Assembly: GCF_902833225.1 (NCBI RefSeq)
Contig: NZ_CADFEI010000002.1
Span: 620,001 to 684,000 of the forward strand
Direction of reading: 5' to 3'
From: Burkholderia sp. BCC1644
GTDB taxonomy: Bacteria > Pseudomonadota > Gammaproteobacteria > Burkholderiales > Burkholderiaceae
DNA: 64,000 nucleotides
Shown here: piece by piece, positions 54,866 through 64,000 of the stretch
Numbering within the stretch: position 1 is the stretch's first letter
Layout of the letters: each line of letters starts with the position of its first letter
Notes under the pieces: model-generated
What the model saw: only the letters and a program-made list of their open reading frames with translations
What the model was told of the DNA's origin: nothing
Databases searched by the model: none
Program-made: the position numbers and the translations under genes

Positions 54866-54884
54866 CGGACCGACGACCGCCGGC

Positions 54885-54905
54885 GGGCCCGCGAAACGCG
54901 GGCCC
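54885..54905. terminator. GC-rich hairpin between convergent genes
   Basis: GGGCCCGCG and CGCGGGCCC pair around AAA, between the aldo-keto reductase and MFS stops. An outer CCTGAC/GTCAGG pair can extend it. There is no T-tract, so bidirectional termination is inferred from position. Confidence 0.55.
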
Positions 54906-54916
54906 TGCCCGGCCGG

Positions 54917-56119
54917 TCAGGACACCGCGACACCGACCCGCTTCGGCACGCCGGTCACGATCGTTGCAACGGCAACGGCCAGTACGACGGCCGCACCGAC
55001 GAACACGCCGGCCGCACCGTTCGCGTCGAACACGACGCCGCCGGCCGCCGCGCCCGTCGCGATCGCCAGCTGGATCGCCGCGACGATCAGCCCGCCGGCA
55101 CTCTCGGCCTCGTCGGGCACGGTACGCGTGACCCACGTCGACCACGCGACGGGCACGCCGCCGAACGCCATCCCCCACAACGCGACGAGCACCGCGTCGA
55201 TCATCGGCGCGCGGCCGAGCGCGACGAGCGCGATGCCGAGCACGACCATCAACGCGGGCATGCCGATCAGCATCGGCCGCAACCGGTGTTCGAGCACGCG
55301 GCCGGCCAGCGACGTGCCGACGAAGTTCGCGATGCCGTAGCCGAGCAGGATCGCCGACAGCCCGTTCACGCCGACCCCGGCCACCTGCTCGAGGAACGGC
55401 CGCAGATACGTGAAGAACGCGAAATGCCCGGTGAACACGAGGATCGTCGCGAACATCCCGAGGCCGACGGTCGGCCGGCGCAGCACGTCGATCAGCGTGC
55501 GCAGCCGCGTCGTGCCGCTCGGCGGCATCGACGGCAGCGTGAGGATCTGCGACACGAACGAAAGCCCGCCGAGCGCGGCCGCGATCAGGAACACGTTGCG
55601 CCAGCCGATCAGGTGGCCGAAGTAACTGCCCATCGGCGCGGACGCAATCGTCGCGACCGCCACGCCGCTGAAGATGATCGACAGCGCGCGCGGCACCATC
55701 GACGTCGGTACGAGCCGCATCGCGGTGGCCGTCGCCATCGTCCAGAAGCCGCCGAGCGCGATGCCGAGCACGACGCGGCCGATCAGCAGCGTCGTCAGGT
55801 TCGGCGCGAACGCGACCGCCAGGTTCGACGCCACGAGCAGCACCGAGAACACGAGCAGCACGCGCCGCCGGTCGATCGTGCGCGTCAGCGCCGAGATCAG
55901 CAGGCTCGTGACGAGCGCGACCGTCGCGGTGGCCGTGACGGCCTGCCCGGCCACGCCTTCGGTCACGCCGAGGCTGTCGGCCATCGGCGTCAGCAGGCTC
56001 GCCGGCAGGAATTCGGCCGTGACCAGCGCGAACACGCCGAGCGTCATCGCGAACACCGCGCCCCAGGCCGGTTCGCGGGGGGCCGCCGTCGAGGCGGCCG
56101 AGGAGATTCCGGGATTCAT
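54917..56119 (-). CDS. MFS efflux transporter (AraJ/DHA1 type)
   Basis: A 400-residue, 12-helix carrier of the drug:H+ antiporter 1/AraJ branch (VFALVTAEFLPASLLTPMADSLGV, then motif A TRTIDRRRVLLVF). Such proteins export sugars or drugs. It is divergent from the AraC gene, 70 bases apart, which probably regulates it. Confidence 0.9.
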   Translation of the reverse strand: MNPGISSAASTAAPREPAWGAVFAMTLGVFALVTAEFLPASLLTPMADSLGVTEGVAGQAVTATATVALVTSLLISALTRTIDRRRVLLVFSVLLVASNLAVAFAPNLTTLLIGRVVLGIALGGFWTMATATAMRLVPTSMVPRALSIIFSGVAVATIASAPMGSYFGHLIGWRNVFLIAAALGGLSFVSQILTLPSMPPSGTTRLRTLIDVLRRPTVGLGMFATILVFTGHFAFFTYLRPFLEQVAGVGVNGLSAILLGYGIANFVGTSLAGRVLEHRLRPMLIGMPALMVVLGIALVALGRAPMIDAVLVALWGMAFGGVPVAWSTWVTRTVPDEAESAGGLIVAAIQLAIATGAAAGGVVFDANGAAGVFVGAAVVLAVAVATIVTGVPKRVGVAVS

Positions 56120-56189
56120 GCGTGGTTCCGTGTCGGTTAGGGAAAATACTGATGAGGGCGTATCGTAAGGAACCACGTCAGGACGGTCT

Positions 56190-57239
56190 ATGACATACAA
56201 TCCGCACTTATTGATCGAACGTCCGAATCTCGATATGTCCGAACCCCTTCTGCCCCCGATTCCCGATGTGCACGACCTCGTCAGCGAGCTTCTGCTGGGG
56301 ATGCGACTGAGCGGCGTGCAGTACCGCCGCATCCAGGTCGCGCGGCCATTCGGACTGAATTTCGGCCATGTGACGGGCCGCGCGCAGTTCCATTTCGTGG
56401 TGCGCGGGCCCGTGCTGCTGCGTGACGCGTCGGGCGACACGATGCGGCTCGAGGCCGGCGACGCGATCCTGCTGCCGCACGGCCGCGTGCACGCGCTGGT
56501 GTCCGACGCGGATGCGCCGTGCCGCGAGCTCAACGGCTTCGAGGTCGCGAAGATCTGCGATACGGTCGCGTCGGTGGCGTCGGCCGGCGCATCGCCGGCC
56601 AGTTGCGCGACGACCGAGCCGGGCGCCGGCGATGCGCTGATCTTCAGCGCGTGCATGGAGCTCGATCTCGGCGGCATGCAGCCGCTGGTCGGCACGATGC
56701 CCGAGTTCATGCACGTCGGCACGCTGCTCGCGCGCTACCCGGAAATCCGCCCGATGCTCGACGCGATGGAACGCGAAGCGTGCACGGCGCGCGCGGGCTT
56801 CGCGGGCATCCTCGCGCGGCTCGCGGATGTGGTCGCGGCGTTCATCGTGCGCGGCTGGGTCGAGTGCGGATGCGGCGACGCGACGGGCTGGGTGCAGGCG
56901 CTGCGCGAGCCGAAGCTCGGCCGCGCGATCGTCGCGCTGCATCGCGACCCCGGTCGCAACTGGAGCGTCGCGGAACTCGCAACCGAGGCGGGCGTGTCGC
57001 GCTCGGTGTTCGCCGAACGGTTTCTCGCGGCCACCGGGATGACGCCCGTGCGCTACCTGACCGATCTGCGGATGCGGCTCGCCGCGCAATGGATCGCACG
57101 CGACCACGAGTCGATCGAAGCCGTCGCGTACCGGCTCGGCTACGGTTCGCTGGCCGCGTTCAGCCGTGCGTTCAAGCGCGTGGTCGGCAAGCCGCCGGGC
57201 GCGGTGCGCGCGGATGGCGAGGTGCGCGCCGAAGCGTAA
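56190..57239 (+). CDS. AraC-family regulator with cupin domain
   Basis: A 349-residue regulator. The cupin-like sensor is at ~20-110 (VRGPVLLRDASGDTMRLEAGDAILLPHG). Two helix-turn-helix motifs lie at ~255-345 (WSVAELATEAGVSRSVFAERF, EAVAYRLGYGSLAAFSRAFKR). ATG 56190 has AGGACGG upstream. The ATG at 56235 is a possible shorter start. It is divergent from the MFS efflux gene. Confidence 0.9.
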   Translation: MTYNPHLLIERPNLDMSEPLLPPIPDVHDLVSELLLGMRLSGVQYRRIQVARPFGLNFGHVTGRAQFHFVVRGPVLLRDASGDTMRLEAGDAILLPHGRVHALVSDADAPCRELNGFEVAKICDTVASVASAGASPASCATTEPGAGDALIFSACMELDLGGMQPLVGTMPEFMHVGTLLARYPEIRPMLDAMEREACTARAGFAGILARLADVVAAFIVRGWVECGCGDATGWVQALREPKLGRAIVALHRDPGRNWSVAELATEAGVSRSVFAERFLAATGMTPVRYLTDLRMRLAAQWIARDHESIEAVAYRLGYGSLAAFSRAFKRVVGKPPGAVRADGEVRAEA

Positions 57240-57260
57240 CGCCCGACGCTGCTTCAGCGC

Positions 57261-57428
57261 TCAGCCGCTGCGCGCCTCGAGCTTGTCGACCAGCGCCGTT
57301 GCGCACTGCACGGCAAGCGCCGCACACTGCTCCGCATCCACGGCCGCGCCGTTCGCGACGGCACCCTGCACGATCCGGCCCAGCAAGTCCTTCGAGAGAT
57401 CGGCAATCTCGTCATCCCGTTCCGTCAT
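57261..57428 (-). CDS. 55-residue conserved-looking small protein
   Basis: ATG 57428 with GGGAGGG upstream, ending 21 bases from the AraC stop. The product is acidic and helical (MTERDDEIADLSKDLLGRIV ... EQCAALAVQCATALVDKLEAR). No family is recognised, although a strong ribosome site and coding-like third positions support a real gene. Confidence 0.6.
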   Translation of the reverse strand: MTERDDEIADLSKDLLGRIVQGAVANGAAVDAEQCAALAVQCATALVDKLEARSG

Positions 57429-57484
57429 GATGGCCCTCCCGCGCGTCGACCGATGGCGGCGACGCGCTCGATGCCGCTACCCGT

Positions 57485-59383
57485 TCAACGCCCTTTCGCC
57501 CGCACGACGATCTGTGCCTGCGTGTCGCGCTCGATGCGCTCGAGCGACGCGCGCAGCGCGGTAAATTCGCCGGGCGTGCACACCTGGCGGCCGAAATCCG
57601 CCTTCATCCGCCGCGTGACCTGCACGACGCGCGCGGCCGCATCGAACACGTAATGCGACGTGAAGTCGACAAAGCCGTCGTGCACGGCCGCGTCGGCCGG
57701 CAGGTCGGTCACGACGACACCGGCCGGCAACGCGATCTGGCCCGTCTCGTCGAACGTGCCGCCCAGGCAGCCCCACGGCTGCGTGCGCACGGGCTCGGCC
57801 AGCCAGCTCTCGACCTGCGTCGCGATACCGCCCGTGAGGCTCGACAGCGCGGGCAATGCGGTCGTGCCATCGGGCCATACGAAATGATCGAGCGTGCCCG
57901 CGACCGTCACGTCGAACGGCCCGTCGGTCACGCGCCGGTCGCTGGTCGACAGTTGCGCGCGGCCGCGCAGGCCGCTTTGTCGCAAGCGCTCGGTCGCGAG
58001 CTGATCGATGCGGTCGTGCGGTGCGCGACGAAAGAGGTTGCGTTCGAGTTCCGCCGTCCAGCCGCTGTCCTCGACGTACGCATGAAAACGCGCGGCGCCC
58101 GGCTGCGCGGCGTCGATCTCGACGCGCGCCACGCGGCCACGCGGCTGCGTGGCCGGCGTGCGCGACAGCACGCCCGTGTCGACCAGCAGCGCCGGGCGGT
58201 CCATCACGATCGGCGGCAGGTAACCGAACGCGATGCCGGCCGTCGTCGTATCCGCGTAAAGCGCGAGATCGGGCAGCCACGTGATCGCGTGGTTGATCGC
58301 GCCGCCGCCGTAACCGGGTACCGACGGCAGCGTATAGACCGAACCGAGATTGATCAGCACCGGCTCGCTGCGGATGCCGACCGCCGCGAGCAGCGCGCCG
58401 AACAGCGCGACGTGATCCTTGCAATCGCCGTAGCGGTTGCGCAGGATGTCCGTCGCGCGATGCGGGGCGGCGGCCGTTTCGCCGAGGAACAGCCCCACGT
58501 AGCGCACGTTCGCCTGCACCCAGTCGTACAGGATGCGCGCCTTGTCGCGCGGATCGGCAGCATCGGCGGTGAGCGCGCGCGCCAGTTGCACAACGGCCGG
58601 ATCGCCTGCGCTCGGGTCGACAGCCGCGTTGCGGTAGCGTGCGGCGAATGCCGCGTAGTCGGGTAGCGTCGAGACGACGAGCCGGTCGCCGTAGGTCGGG
58701 TAGCCGACCGCGCCGCTCTCGATGCGCTCGTACGGGCCGTGCCGGTAATCGAATTCGTAGCGCGTGCGGCCGTTCACCGTGACCGGCGGCAGCGCGACGT
58801 AGCCGCGCGCATCCGCGTACAGCGGCAGGTCGGCCGGTACGTCGAAGATCAGCCGCTGGCTGTCGACGGGCTCGCGCGACGGCTCGACGTAGTAGCCGAA
58901 GTAGCCGCGATTGACGGGCTTCGTGCGCGTCTTGCGGAACGCCACTCGCGTGCTGGACCCGGCTTCGACGCCGGGAAACACGACGGTGCGCAACAGCCCG
59001 TCCTGAAACGTCGGCGCGCCGGCCGAGCGCGGCTCCTGCACGTCGCGAATGCCGTCCGCGCCGACCGGATGCGCGACGCCTTCGCGATCGATCGTCTCGG
59101 CCGCGAGCAGGTCGACCTGCTCGAGATTCTTGTCGAACCATACGTAGCGCTGCGCGACCGCGTCGATACCGTTCGCGTTGTTCGCGCGCAGCGTCGAATC
59201 GTCGTGCTCGTCGAGCGAGCCGTCGTGCTGGATCACGAATTCGTGGACGTCGCTGACGAGCGTGACGGGCGCTTCGTCGGCTGTGTCGTTCGCGCCCGTC
59301 GTCGCATCGACGGCGTTCGACGTACCGAACGCGGCAACGCATGCCAGCATCCAGCCGGCCAGGCCGACAGAAAAGCGCACCAC
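57485..59383 (-). CDS. DUF3857 / transglutaminase-like exported protein
   Basis: A 632-residue protein. The signal peptide is ~1-25 (GLAGWMLACVAAFGTSNAVDA). DUF3857 covers ~45-215, and a transglutaminase-like core (~270-350) has the Cys in NRYGDCKDHVALFGALLAAVG with His and Asp candidates in GGAINHAITWLPDLALYADTT. A β-rich C-terminus follows. Families of this design occur with polysaccharide or peptidoglycan genes, but no partner is visible here. The start is GTG at 59383. The two halves suggest a peptide or isopeptide bond enzyme in the periplasm. Confidence 0.85.
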   Translation of the reverse strand: MVRFSVGLAGWMLACVAAFGTSNAVDATTGANDTADEAPVTLVSDVHEFVIQHDGSLDEHDDSTLRANNANGIDAVAQRYVWFDKNLEQVDLLAAETIDREGVAHPVGADGIRDVQEPRSAGAPTFQDGLLRTVVFPGVEAGSSTRVAFRKTRTKPVNRGYFGYYVEPSREPVDSQRLIFDVPADLPLYADARGYVALPPVTVNGRTRYEFDYRHGPYERIESGAVGYPTYGDRLVVSTLPDYAAFAARYRNAAVDPSAGDPAVVQLARALTADAADPRDKARILYDWVQANVRYVGLFLGETAAAPHRATDILRNRYGDCKDHVALFGALLAAVGIRSEPVLINLGSVYTLPSVPGYGGGAINHAITWLPDLALYADTTTAGIAFGYLPPIVMDRPALLVDTGVLSRTPATQPRGRVARVEIDAAQPGAARFHAYVEDSGWTAELERNLFRRAPHDRIDQLATERLRQSGLRGRAQLSTSDRRVTDGPFDVTVAGTLDHFVWPDGTTALPALSSLTGGIATQVESWLAEPVRTQPWGCLGGTFDETGQIALPAGVVVTDLPADAAVHDGFVDFTSHYVFDAAARVVQVTRRMKADFGRQVCTPGEFTALRASLERIERDTQAQIVVRAKGR

Positions 59384-59602
59384 ATCGCACCTCGTCGCGG
59401 TTCACGGAAAGCGCGGTTGCGCGGCGATCAGGGTCAACCGCGCGACACTCGTGGGGCCAGTGTGGGCGACGCATACGCACGCGTCAAGCCGGTGGCCGCC
59501 GGCCTAGAATGAGACATGAAAGCGTCGTCGCGTGCGGCCGCCGGCATACGCCCGATCGCCCAACGCTGACGAAGGATCGCACGCCTGCGACCGGGAGGCA
59601 CC

Positions 59603-59761
59603 ATGGAAAACGGGATCGTGGAAATCGTCGTACTGCTGGCGTTTGTCGCGCTCGCCGTGCTGTTCTTCGTCAAGCGTCCGGGGCGCGACCGGCTGCGGGC
59701 CAAATTCCGTCATCCGTCGCTGCGGCGGCCTCACCGCCCGCATCGGCATCATCAGCCCTGA
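59603..59761 (+). CDS. small single-span membrane protein
   Basis: A 52-residue protein. CGGGAGGCACC precedes ATG 59603. One hydrophobic helix (GIVEIVVLLAFVALAVLFFV, 4-23) is followed by a basic Arg/His/Pro-rich tail facing the cytoplasm. Not recognised. The 219 bases upstream (59384-59602) contain no other ORF. Confidence 0.6.
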   Translation: MENGIVEIVVLLAFVALAVLFFVKRPGRDRLRAKFRHPSLRRPHRPHRHHQP

Positions 59762-59829
59762 CGGCTGCGGCCAGCAGTCGCCCGCGCGCTTGCCGCACCA
59801 CGTCAAGCGAACGTGTGCGTGCCGCCATG

Positions 59830-61800
59830 CTACCCGACGTTCATCGGCAGCAACACCATCTGCTTTCCCTCGACATGCAGCCGCGCCTGCAATTCGACCG
59901 GCGTCTGATTGTGCAGCCACGCGGTCAGGAAATTCACGCGCCGGAAGATCAGCTTGCTCGCGAAGCACACCGCGTTCGGATAGTCGTCGAGCGTCGACGA
60001 CGCGAGGTTCATGAATTCGACGACGGGGTTCGTGCCGAATGCGATCCGGTAGTCGGCCGCGATGCCGTTGCGGCGGCAGTGCGCGACATAGTAGTCGAGC
60101 GATTCGGTGATCGCGTGACGCAGCCGTTCGAGATGTTCGTGCCCGTCGTATGCCTTCGCATCGACTTCGCCGACCGCGAGGAAGATCACGTTGCGGAAGT
60201 GGCCGGGAAACAGCCGGTTGACCCACAGCAGCGCATGCATGCTCGCGCCGCGATGCTTGCCGACCAGCAGCACGGCGGTCGGCTGCGACGGGTCGGGCTT
60301 GCCCGGCGCGACGGCCTCGTCCACTTCGGGCGGCTTCCCGGAGAACAGCGCGTCCTCCTTCGCGAGCTGCGTGCGCGTATCCGCATAGTGGCGGTTGATC
60401 ATGAAGCACAGCGCGATCACCGCGCTCGTCACGAGCACCGTCAGCCAGCCGCCCGCCGTGAACTTCTCGATCAGCGTGATGACGAGCACGGTGGCCGTCA
60501 CGCTCAGCCCGAGCGCCGACAGGAAGAAGTGCTTGAACCAGCCCTGCTCGCCGCGATGGCGCCACCAGTACGTGCACAGCCCGAGCAGCGACATGCTGAA
60601 CGTGAGGAACACGTTGATGCTGTACAGCACGACGAGCACGTCGACGTTGCCGTGCGTCCACAGCAGGATCAGCAGGCTCGACAGGCCGACGACGATGATG
60701 CCGTTCTGCCGCACGAGGCGTGTCGACAGGTCGCGGAAATGGCGCGGCACCCACGAATCCGACGCCATGTTCGACAGCACGGCCGGGCCGTCGAGGAAGC
60801 CCGTCTGCGCGCCGACCAGCAGCAGCCCGGCCTCGAACGCGAGCACGGCCGCGAGCAGCGCATGGCGCGCGAACGCCGAGCCGAGCCCGAGATGATCGAT
60901 CACGCTGCCGAACACGACCGCGTTGAGCGTCTCGCCTTCGACGGGCCGCGCGTGCCACAGCATGTACAGCAGGATGATGCCGCCGGCCGTGAACGCGAGC
61001 GACGTCGACATGTACCACATCGTCACCTTGCCGTTCGGCACGCGCGGATCGGCGAGCATGTTCACGTTGTTCGACACGGCCTCGAGGCCCGTATAGGTGC
61101 CGCCGCCCAGCGAGAACGCGCGCATCAGCAACGCGAGCATCACGAACGCGCCGACCGACTGCGACATGCCGTGCGCCTCGTGCACGGCGTCGGGCACGAT
61201 CATCGCGAGGTTGCTGCCGTGCGCGGCGACGCCGTACACGATCAGCCCGAAGTGCAGCACGACGAAGCCGATGAAGATCGGCAGCATCACCATGATCGAT
61301 TCGCGCATCCCGCGGAAGTTGAGCCCGGTCATCAGCAGGATCAGCACGATCTCGGTCGTGAGCTTGAACGCCTGCGCACTGACCGGCAGCAGGCTGAAGA
61401 ACGCGTCGACGCCGCTCGCGAGCGACGTCGCGACGGTCAGCACGTAGTCGACCAGCAGCGCGGCGCCCGATACCAGCCCCGGCTTCGACCCGAGCAGCGA
61501 CGTCGCGACGCGATAGCCGCCGCCGCCCGTCGGGAACAGCTCGATCACCTGGTTGTAGCCGAGCGCGATGATGAAGACGGTCGCCGCGGTTGCAAGCGCG
61601 AGGAACAGCGCGAGCGGCGTGTGGTGCGCGAGCGCGAGGAACGCCTCTTCCGGGCCGTAGCACGACGACGACAACCCGTCGGCGCCGAGCCCGACCCAGG
61701 CCAGGAGCGGCGTCACGGCGATCGCATGCCGCGTGCGCGGATCGAGCGGATCCAGCGGTTTTCCGACGAGCAGCTGCCACACCTTCTGGAATGCGGTCAC
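59830..61800 (-). CDS. APC-superfamily permease with C-terminal soluble domain
   Basis: A 656-residue transporter. Twelve helices (~15-470) match the KUP/APC-type amino acid permease group (PLLAWVGLGADGLSSSCYGPEEAFLAL, LFPTGGGGYRVA). A ~150-residue C-terminal soluble domain (ALLVGKHRGASMHALLWVNRLFPGHF) resembles a UspA-type cytoplasmic domain. The start is GTG at 61800, directly after GGAGGAG. Substrate is unknown, but amino acids or potassium are possible. Confidence 0.85.
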   Translation of the reverse strand: MTAFQKVWQLLVGKPLDPLDPRTRHAIAVTPLLAWVGLGADGLSSSCYGPEEAFLALAHHTPLALFLALATAATVFIIALGYNQVIELFPTGGGGYRVATSLLGSKPGLVSGAALLVDYVLTVATSLASGVDAFFSLLPVSAQAFKLTTEIVLILLMTGLNFRGMRESIMVMLPIFIGFVVLHFGLIVYGVAAHGSNLAMIVPDAVHEAHGMSQSVGAFVMLALLMRAFSLGGGTYTGLEAVSNNVNMLADPRVPNGKVTMWYMSTSLAFTAGGIILLYMLWHARPVEGETLNAVVFGSVIDHLGLGSAFARHALLAAVLAFEAGLLLVGAQTGFLDGPAVLSNMASDSWVPRHFRDLSTRLVRQNGIIVVGLSSLLILLWTHGNVDVLVVLYSINVFLTFSMSLLGLCTYWWRHRGEQGWFKHFFLSALGLSVTATVLVITLIEKFTAGGWLTVLVTSAVIALCFMINRHYADTRTQLAKEDALFSGKPPEVDEAVAPGKPDPSQPTAVLLVGKHRGASMHALLWVNRLFPGHFRNVIFLAVGEVDAKAYDGHEHLERLRHAITESLDYYVAHCRRNGIAADYRIAFGTNPVVEFMNLASSTLDDYPNAVCFASKLIFRRVNFLTAWLHNQTPVELQARLHVEGKQMVLLPMNVG

Positions 61801-61969
61801 GACTCCTCCGGAACGCACGACGCCTCGGCGACACTCCTCTAAAAATAAATGAGTTCCGGGACGACTTCCAGTCGGCGTATTCCATAGGGCAGCGTCGCGC
61901 GCCGGATTTCTTTCGACATGCCGACTTTTTTCAGACAGTCGCACTACAACCCCGCAAGCCGGACTCGCG

Positions 61970-62992
61970 TCAGCCGGCCTTGCCCAACGCACGGGCGAGC
62001 AGGTGCGACACGCCGACGAAGGCCGGATGCGGCGCGGTGATCACGAAGGTCGGAATCTTCGCGAGGTAAGCGGCAAAGCGGCCCTTCGCCTCGAAGCGGG
62101 CTCGAAACGGCGACGCATCGAACCATGCACCGAGGCGCGGCACGACGCCCCCGCCGATATGGATGCCGCCGGTCGCGCCGAGCGTCAGCGCCAGGTTGCC
62201 CGCGAACGTGCCGAGCATGCCGCAGAAGCAATCGAGGGTCGCCGCGCAGCGTGCGTCGCCGGCAAGCGCGCGATCGATGATGGTGGCCGTATCGGCCGCG
62301 TCGGCCCGCGGTGCGTCGCAGCCGTCGCGCACGGCAAGCGCCGCGTGAATCACCGCGATGCCGGGGCCCGCGACCAGCCGCTCGAACGACACGTGCGGCC
62401 AGCGCGCCCGCGCGTACTGCAGCACGTCGGCCTCGCGTGCATCCGCGGGCGCGAACGACACATGCCCGCCCTCGCCGGACACCGGCACCCATGCGTCGCC
62501 TGCGCGCACGAGCGCCGAGACGCCCAGCCCCGTTCCCGCGCCGAGCACGCCGATCGTACCCGCGGGCGCCGCGCGCCCGCCGCCGACCTGCCGCCGTTGC
62601 TCCGCGGGCAGATGCGGCACGGCCATCGCCAGCGCCGCGAAGTCGTTGAAGACGTGCAGCGTGTCGAACCCGAGCGCGCGACGCGTCGCGTCGATCGAGA
62701 AGCGCCAGTCATGATTGGTCATGCTGATCATGTCGCCGTCCACGGGATTGGCGATCGCGATCGCCGCATCCCGCACCCGCGCGCCGCCCGTGTCGCGCAG
62801 GAACGCGCGCACCGCGTCGTCCACGCCGGCATGGGCGCTGCATCGATAGACGCGCACGTCGCCGATCCCGCCGAATGCGGTCTCCAGCGCGAAGCGCGCA
62901 TGCGTGCCGCCGATATCGGCCAGCAAGCGGGGTTCTCCGGTGCGGACACCGCACGGCGCAGCCGGATCACCGTTGAGGGTTGCTACGCTCAT
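61970..62992 (-). CDS. glk: glucokinase
   Basis: A 340-residue ROK-independent Glk-type hexokinase. [16 protein letters not shown] holds the ATP phosphate loop, [21 protein letters not shown] the sugar-binding region with catalytic-type Asp, and [15 protein letters not shown] and [13 protein letters not shown] the second phosphate loop. It phosphorylates glucose for the Entner-Doudoroff route. GGGAGA precedes the ATG. It lies 39 bases after the aldo-keto reductase gene. Confidence 0.92.
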   Translation of the reverse strand: MSVATLNGDPAAPCGVRTGEPRLLADIGGTHARFALETAFGGIGDVRVYRCSAHAGVDDAVRAFLRDTGGARVRDAAIAIANPVDGDMISMTNHDWRFSIDATRRALGFDTLHVFNDFAALAMAVPHLPAEQRRQVGGGRAAPAGTIGVLGAGTGLGVSALVRAGDAWVPVSGEGGHVSFAPADAREADVLQYARARWPHVSFERLVAGPGIAVIHAALAVRDGCDAPRADAADTATIIDRALAGDARCAATLDCFCGMLGTFAGNLALTLGATGGIHIGGGVVPRLGAWFDASPFRARFEAKGRFAAYLAKIPTFVITAPHPAFVGVSHLLARALGKAG

Positions 62993-63031
62993 CGTCTCTC
63001 CCGAATTGTCATCATGTGTCGATCGCAACGG

Positions 63032-63955
63032 TCATGGCACCTCCACGCCGCGCGCCGCGCCCAGCAGTTCGAACCATTGCTCGCGCCCGAGCGCGATGCG
63101 GGTCGCCGCGACCGCTTCGCGCAGCGCCGCGATCCGGCTCGACCCGACGATCGGCAGCGGCCGGCATGGCAGCGCGAGCAGCCACGCGAACAGCACCGTC
63201 GTCGCGGACACGCCGAGCGCGTCGCCGATCCGCGTCGCACTCTCGCGCACCCGCGTCGCGGCGGGCGACGCCTCCGTCAACAGGCGTCCGCCCGCGAGCG
63301 GCGACCACAGCATCGGCGGACAGCGCCAGTGCTGCGCCTGGTCGAACGTGCCGTCGTCGAGCGGCGCGACGTGCAGCAGCGAGCATTCGACCTGGTTCGT
63401 CGCGAGCGACATGCCGTGTGCCGCCATGCGGTCCTGCAGCAACGCAGCCTGCGCCGGCGTAAAGTTCGATACCCCGAACGCCCTCACCTTTCCGTCACGC
63501 CGGAGCGCGTCGAAGGTCGCGGCGACTTCGTCGGCATCCATCAGCGGATCGGGACGATGCAGCAGCAGCAGATCGAGCCGGTCGGTACGCAGCGCGCGCA
63601 GCGACTGCTCGACCGACGCGACGACATGCGCGGCGCGCGTGTCGTAATGCTTGATCCCGTGCGCGGGCCGGCGCGCGGACACGAGCCGGATCCCGCACTT
63701 CGTGATGATCTGCATCCGTTCGCGCAGGTGCGGCGCATCGGCCAACACGTCGCCGAACAGGCCCTCGGCCGTGTAGTCGCCGTAGATGTCCGCATGATCG
63801 AAGCTCGTCACGCCGAGTTCCAGCGCCGCCTCGATCAGCGCACGTCGCTCGCGGACCGACAACGCCCAGTCGCCGATCCGCCACATCCCGAACACGATGC
63901 GCGAGAACGGCGCGGCATCGGCCCCCATCGATATCGTCGTACAACGTTCCGTCAT
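63032..63955 (-). CDS. aldo/keto reductase (YdhF-like)
   Basis: A 307-residue (α/β)8 NADPH reductase. SFDHADIYGDY and ITKCGIRLVS carry Asp, Tyr and Lys of the active site, LLLLHRPDPLMDADEVAATFDAL and VGSSRIAALREAV match YdhF-type enzymes. ATG 63955 follows GGTGAG, and two more in-frame starts lie upstream near 63973. It is co-directional with glk. The remaining 45 bases to the window end hold no ORF. Confidence 0.88.
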   Translation of the reverse strand: MTERCTTISMGADAAPFSRIVFGMWRIGDWALSVRERRALIEAALELGVTSFDHADIYGDYTAEGLFGDVLADAPHLRERMQIITKCGIRLVSARRPAHGIKHYDTRAAHVVASVEQSLRALRTDRLDLLLLHRPDPLMDADEVAATFDALRRDGKVRAFGVSNFTPAQAALLQDRMAAHGMSLATNQVECSLLHVAPLDDGTFDQAQHWRCPPMLWSPLAGGRLLTEASPAATRVRESATRIGDALGVSATTVLFAWLLALPCRPLPIVGSSRIAALREAVAATRIALGREQWFELLGAARGVEVP

Positions 63956-64000
63956 CGCGCTCACCACCACCATTCGACCTGCGCGCCAACCGTCGAACCC

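Noticed and set aside
59341-61842. 833-residue open frame antisense to the APC permease
   Set aside because: Repetitive Arg/Asp/His composition and no domain. The permease on the other strand has clear membrane helices.

Overview
The window reads as a chromosome segment of a Burkholderia-type betaproteobacterium, most likely a Burkholderia cepacia complex member and probably one of its secondary replicons. The basis is very high GC with strong third-position GC bias, GTG/TTG starts, trimeric OmpC-type porin, many LysR regulators, and dense interchangeable catabolic and transport cassettes. No rRNA, tRNA, CRISPR array, intact insertion sequence or prophage is visible. Assignment below genus level is not possible from reading alone.

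Layout. 1-2.3 kb: a DedA/PAP2-like/LssY membrane protein cut by the window edge and a small zincin-like protein. 2.6-6.2 kb: a NarL-type two-component pair (MASE4 kinase), an orphan antitoxin-like protein and a membrane protein. 6.2-11.5 kb: an MFS carrier, an orphan ABC-type solute-binding protein preceded by a 31-codon coupled ORF, and a divergent TctDE-like two-component pair. 11.8-22.1 kb: the most system-like stretch, with formylglycine-generating enzyme (FGE), two Cys-type sulfatases, BON protein, porin, sugar-type MFS carrier and GH3 glycosidase, controlled by a divergent TetR regulator with a perfect palindrome lying over both promoters. 22.2-30.9 kb: a branched-chain-type ABC transporter (LivF, LivG, fused LivHM, receptor) divergent from LysR, flavin monooxygenase and two AhpD/CMD-family proteins. 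30.9-33.8 kb: AsnC regulator, ornithine cyclodeaminase and CtlX-type hydrolase (citrulline to ornithine to proline), closed by a clear terminator. 33.9-39.1 kb: DUF2760 protein plus two Hsp70-like ATPases in one tight operon. 39.4-40.9 kb: Rrf2 regulator and thioredoxin-reductase-like flavoprotein. 40.9-44.6 kb: MFS carrier, phosphonate-type iron alcohol dehydrogenase, LysR. 44.8-48.8 kb: LysR, PLP/zinc D-serine dehydratase-like enzyme, Ocd-family imine reductase, HAD hydrolase. 48.9-57.2 kb: small regulator/enzyme modules (GST, YciI-like, MarR; PEP mutase-like; CMD protein and MmyB-type XRE; LysR and aldo-keto reductase; MFS and AraC). 57.2-64 kb: small ORFs, a DUF3857/transglutaminase-like protein, an APC permease, glucokinase and another aldo-keto reductase.

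How the genes work together. The sulfatase locus can be read as one route: a porin and a sugar-type MFS carrier import intact sulfated glycosides, two sulfatases without signal peptides desulfate them after FGE converts their active-site cysteine, and GH3 splits the glycoside. Several regulators sit next to perfect palindromes placed in or beside good promoters (TetR, Rrf2, MarR, MmyB-XRE), so much of the local control can be read from the DNA.
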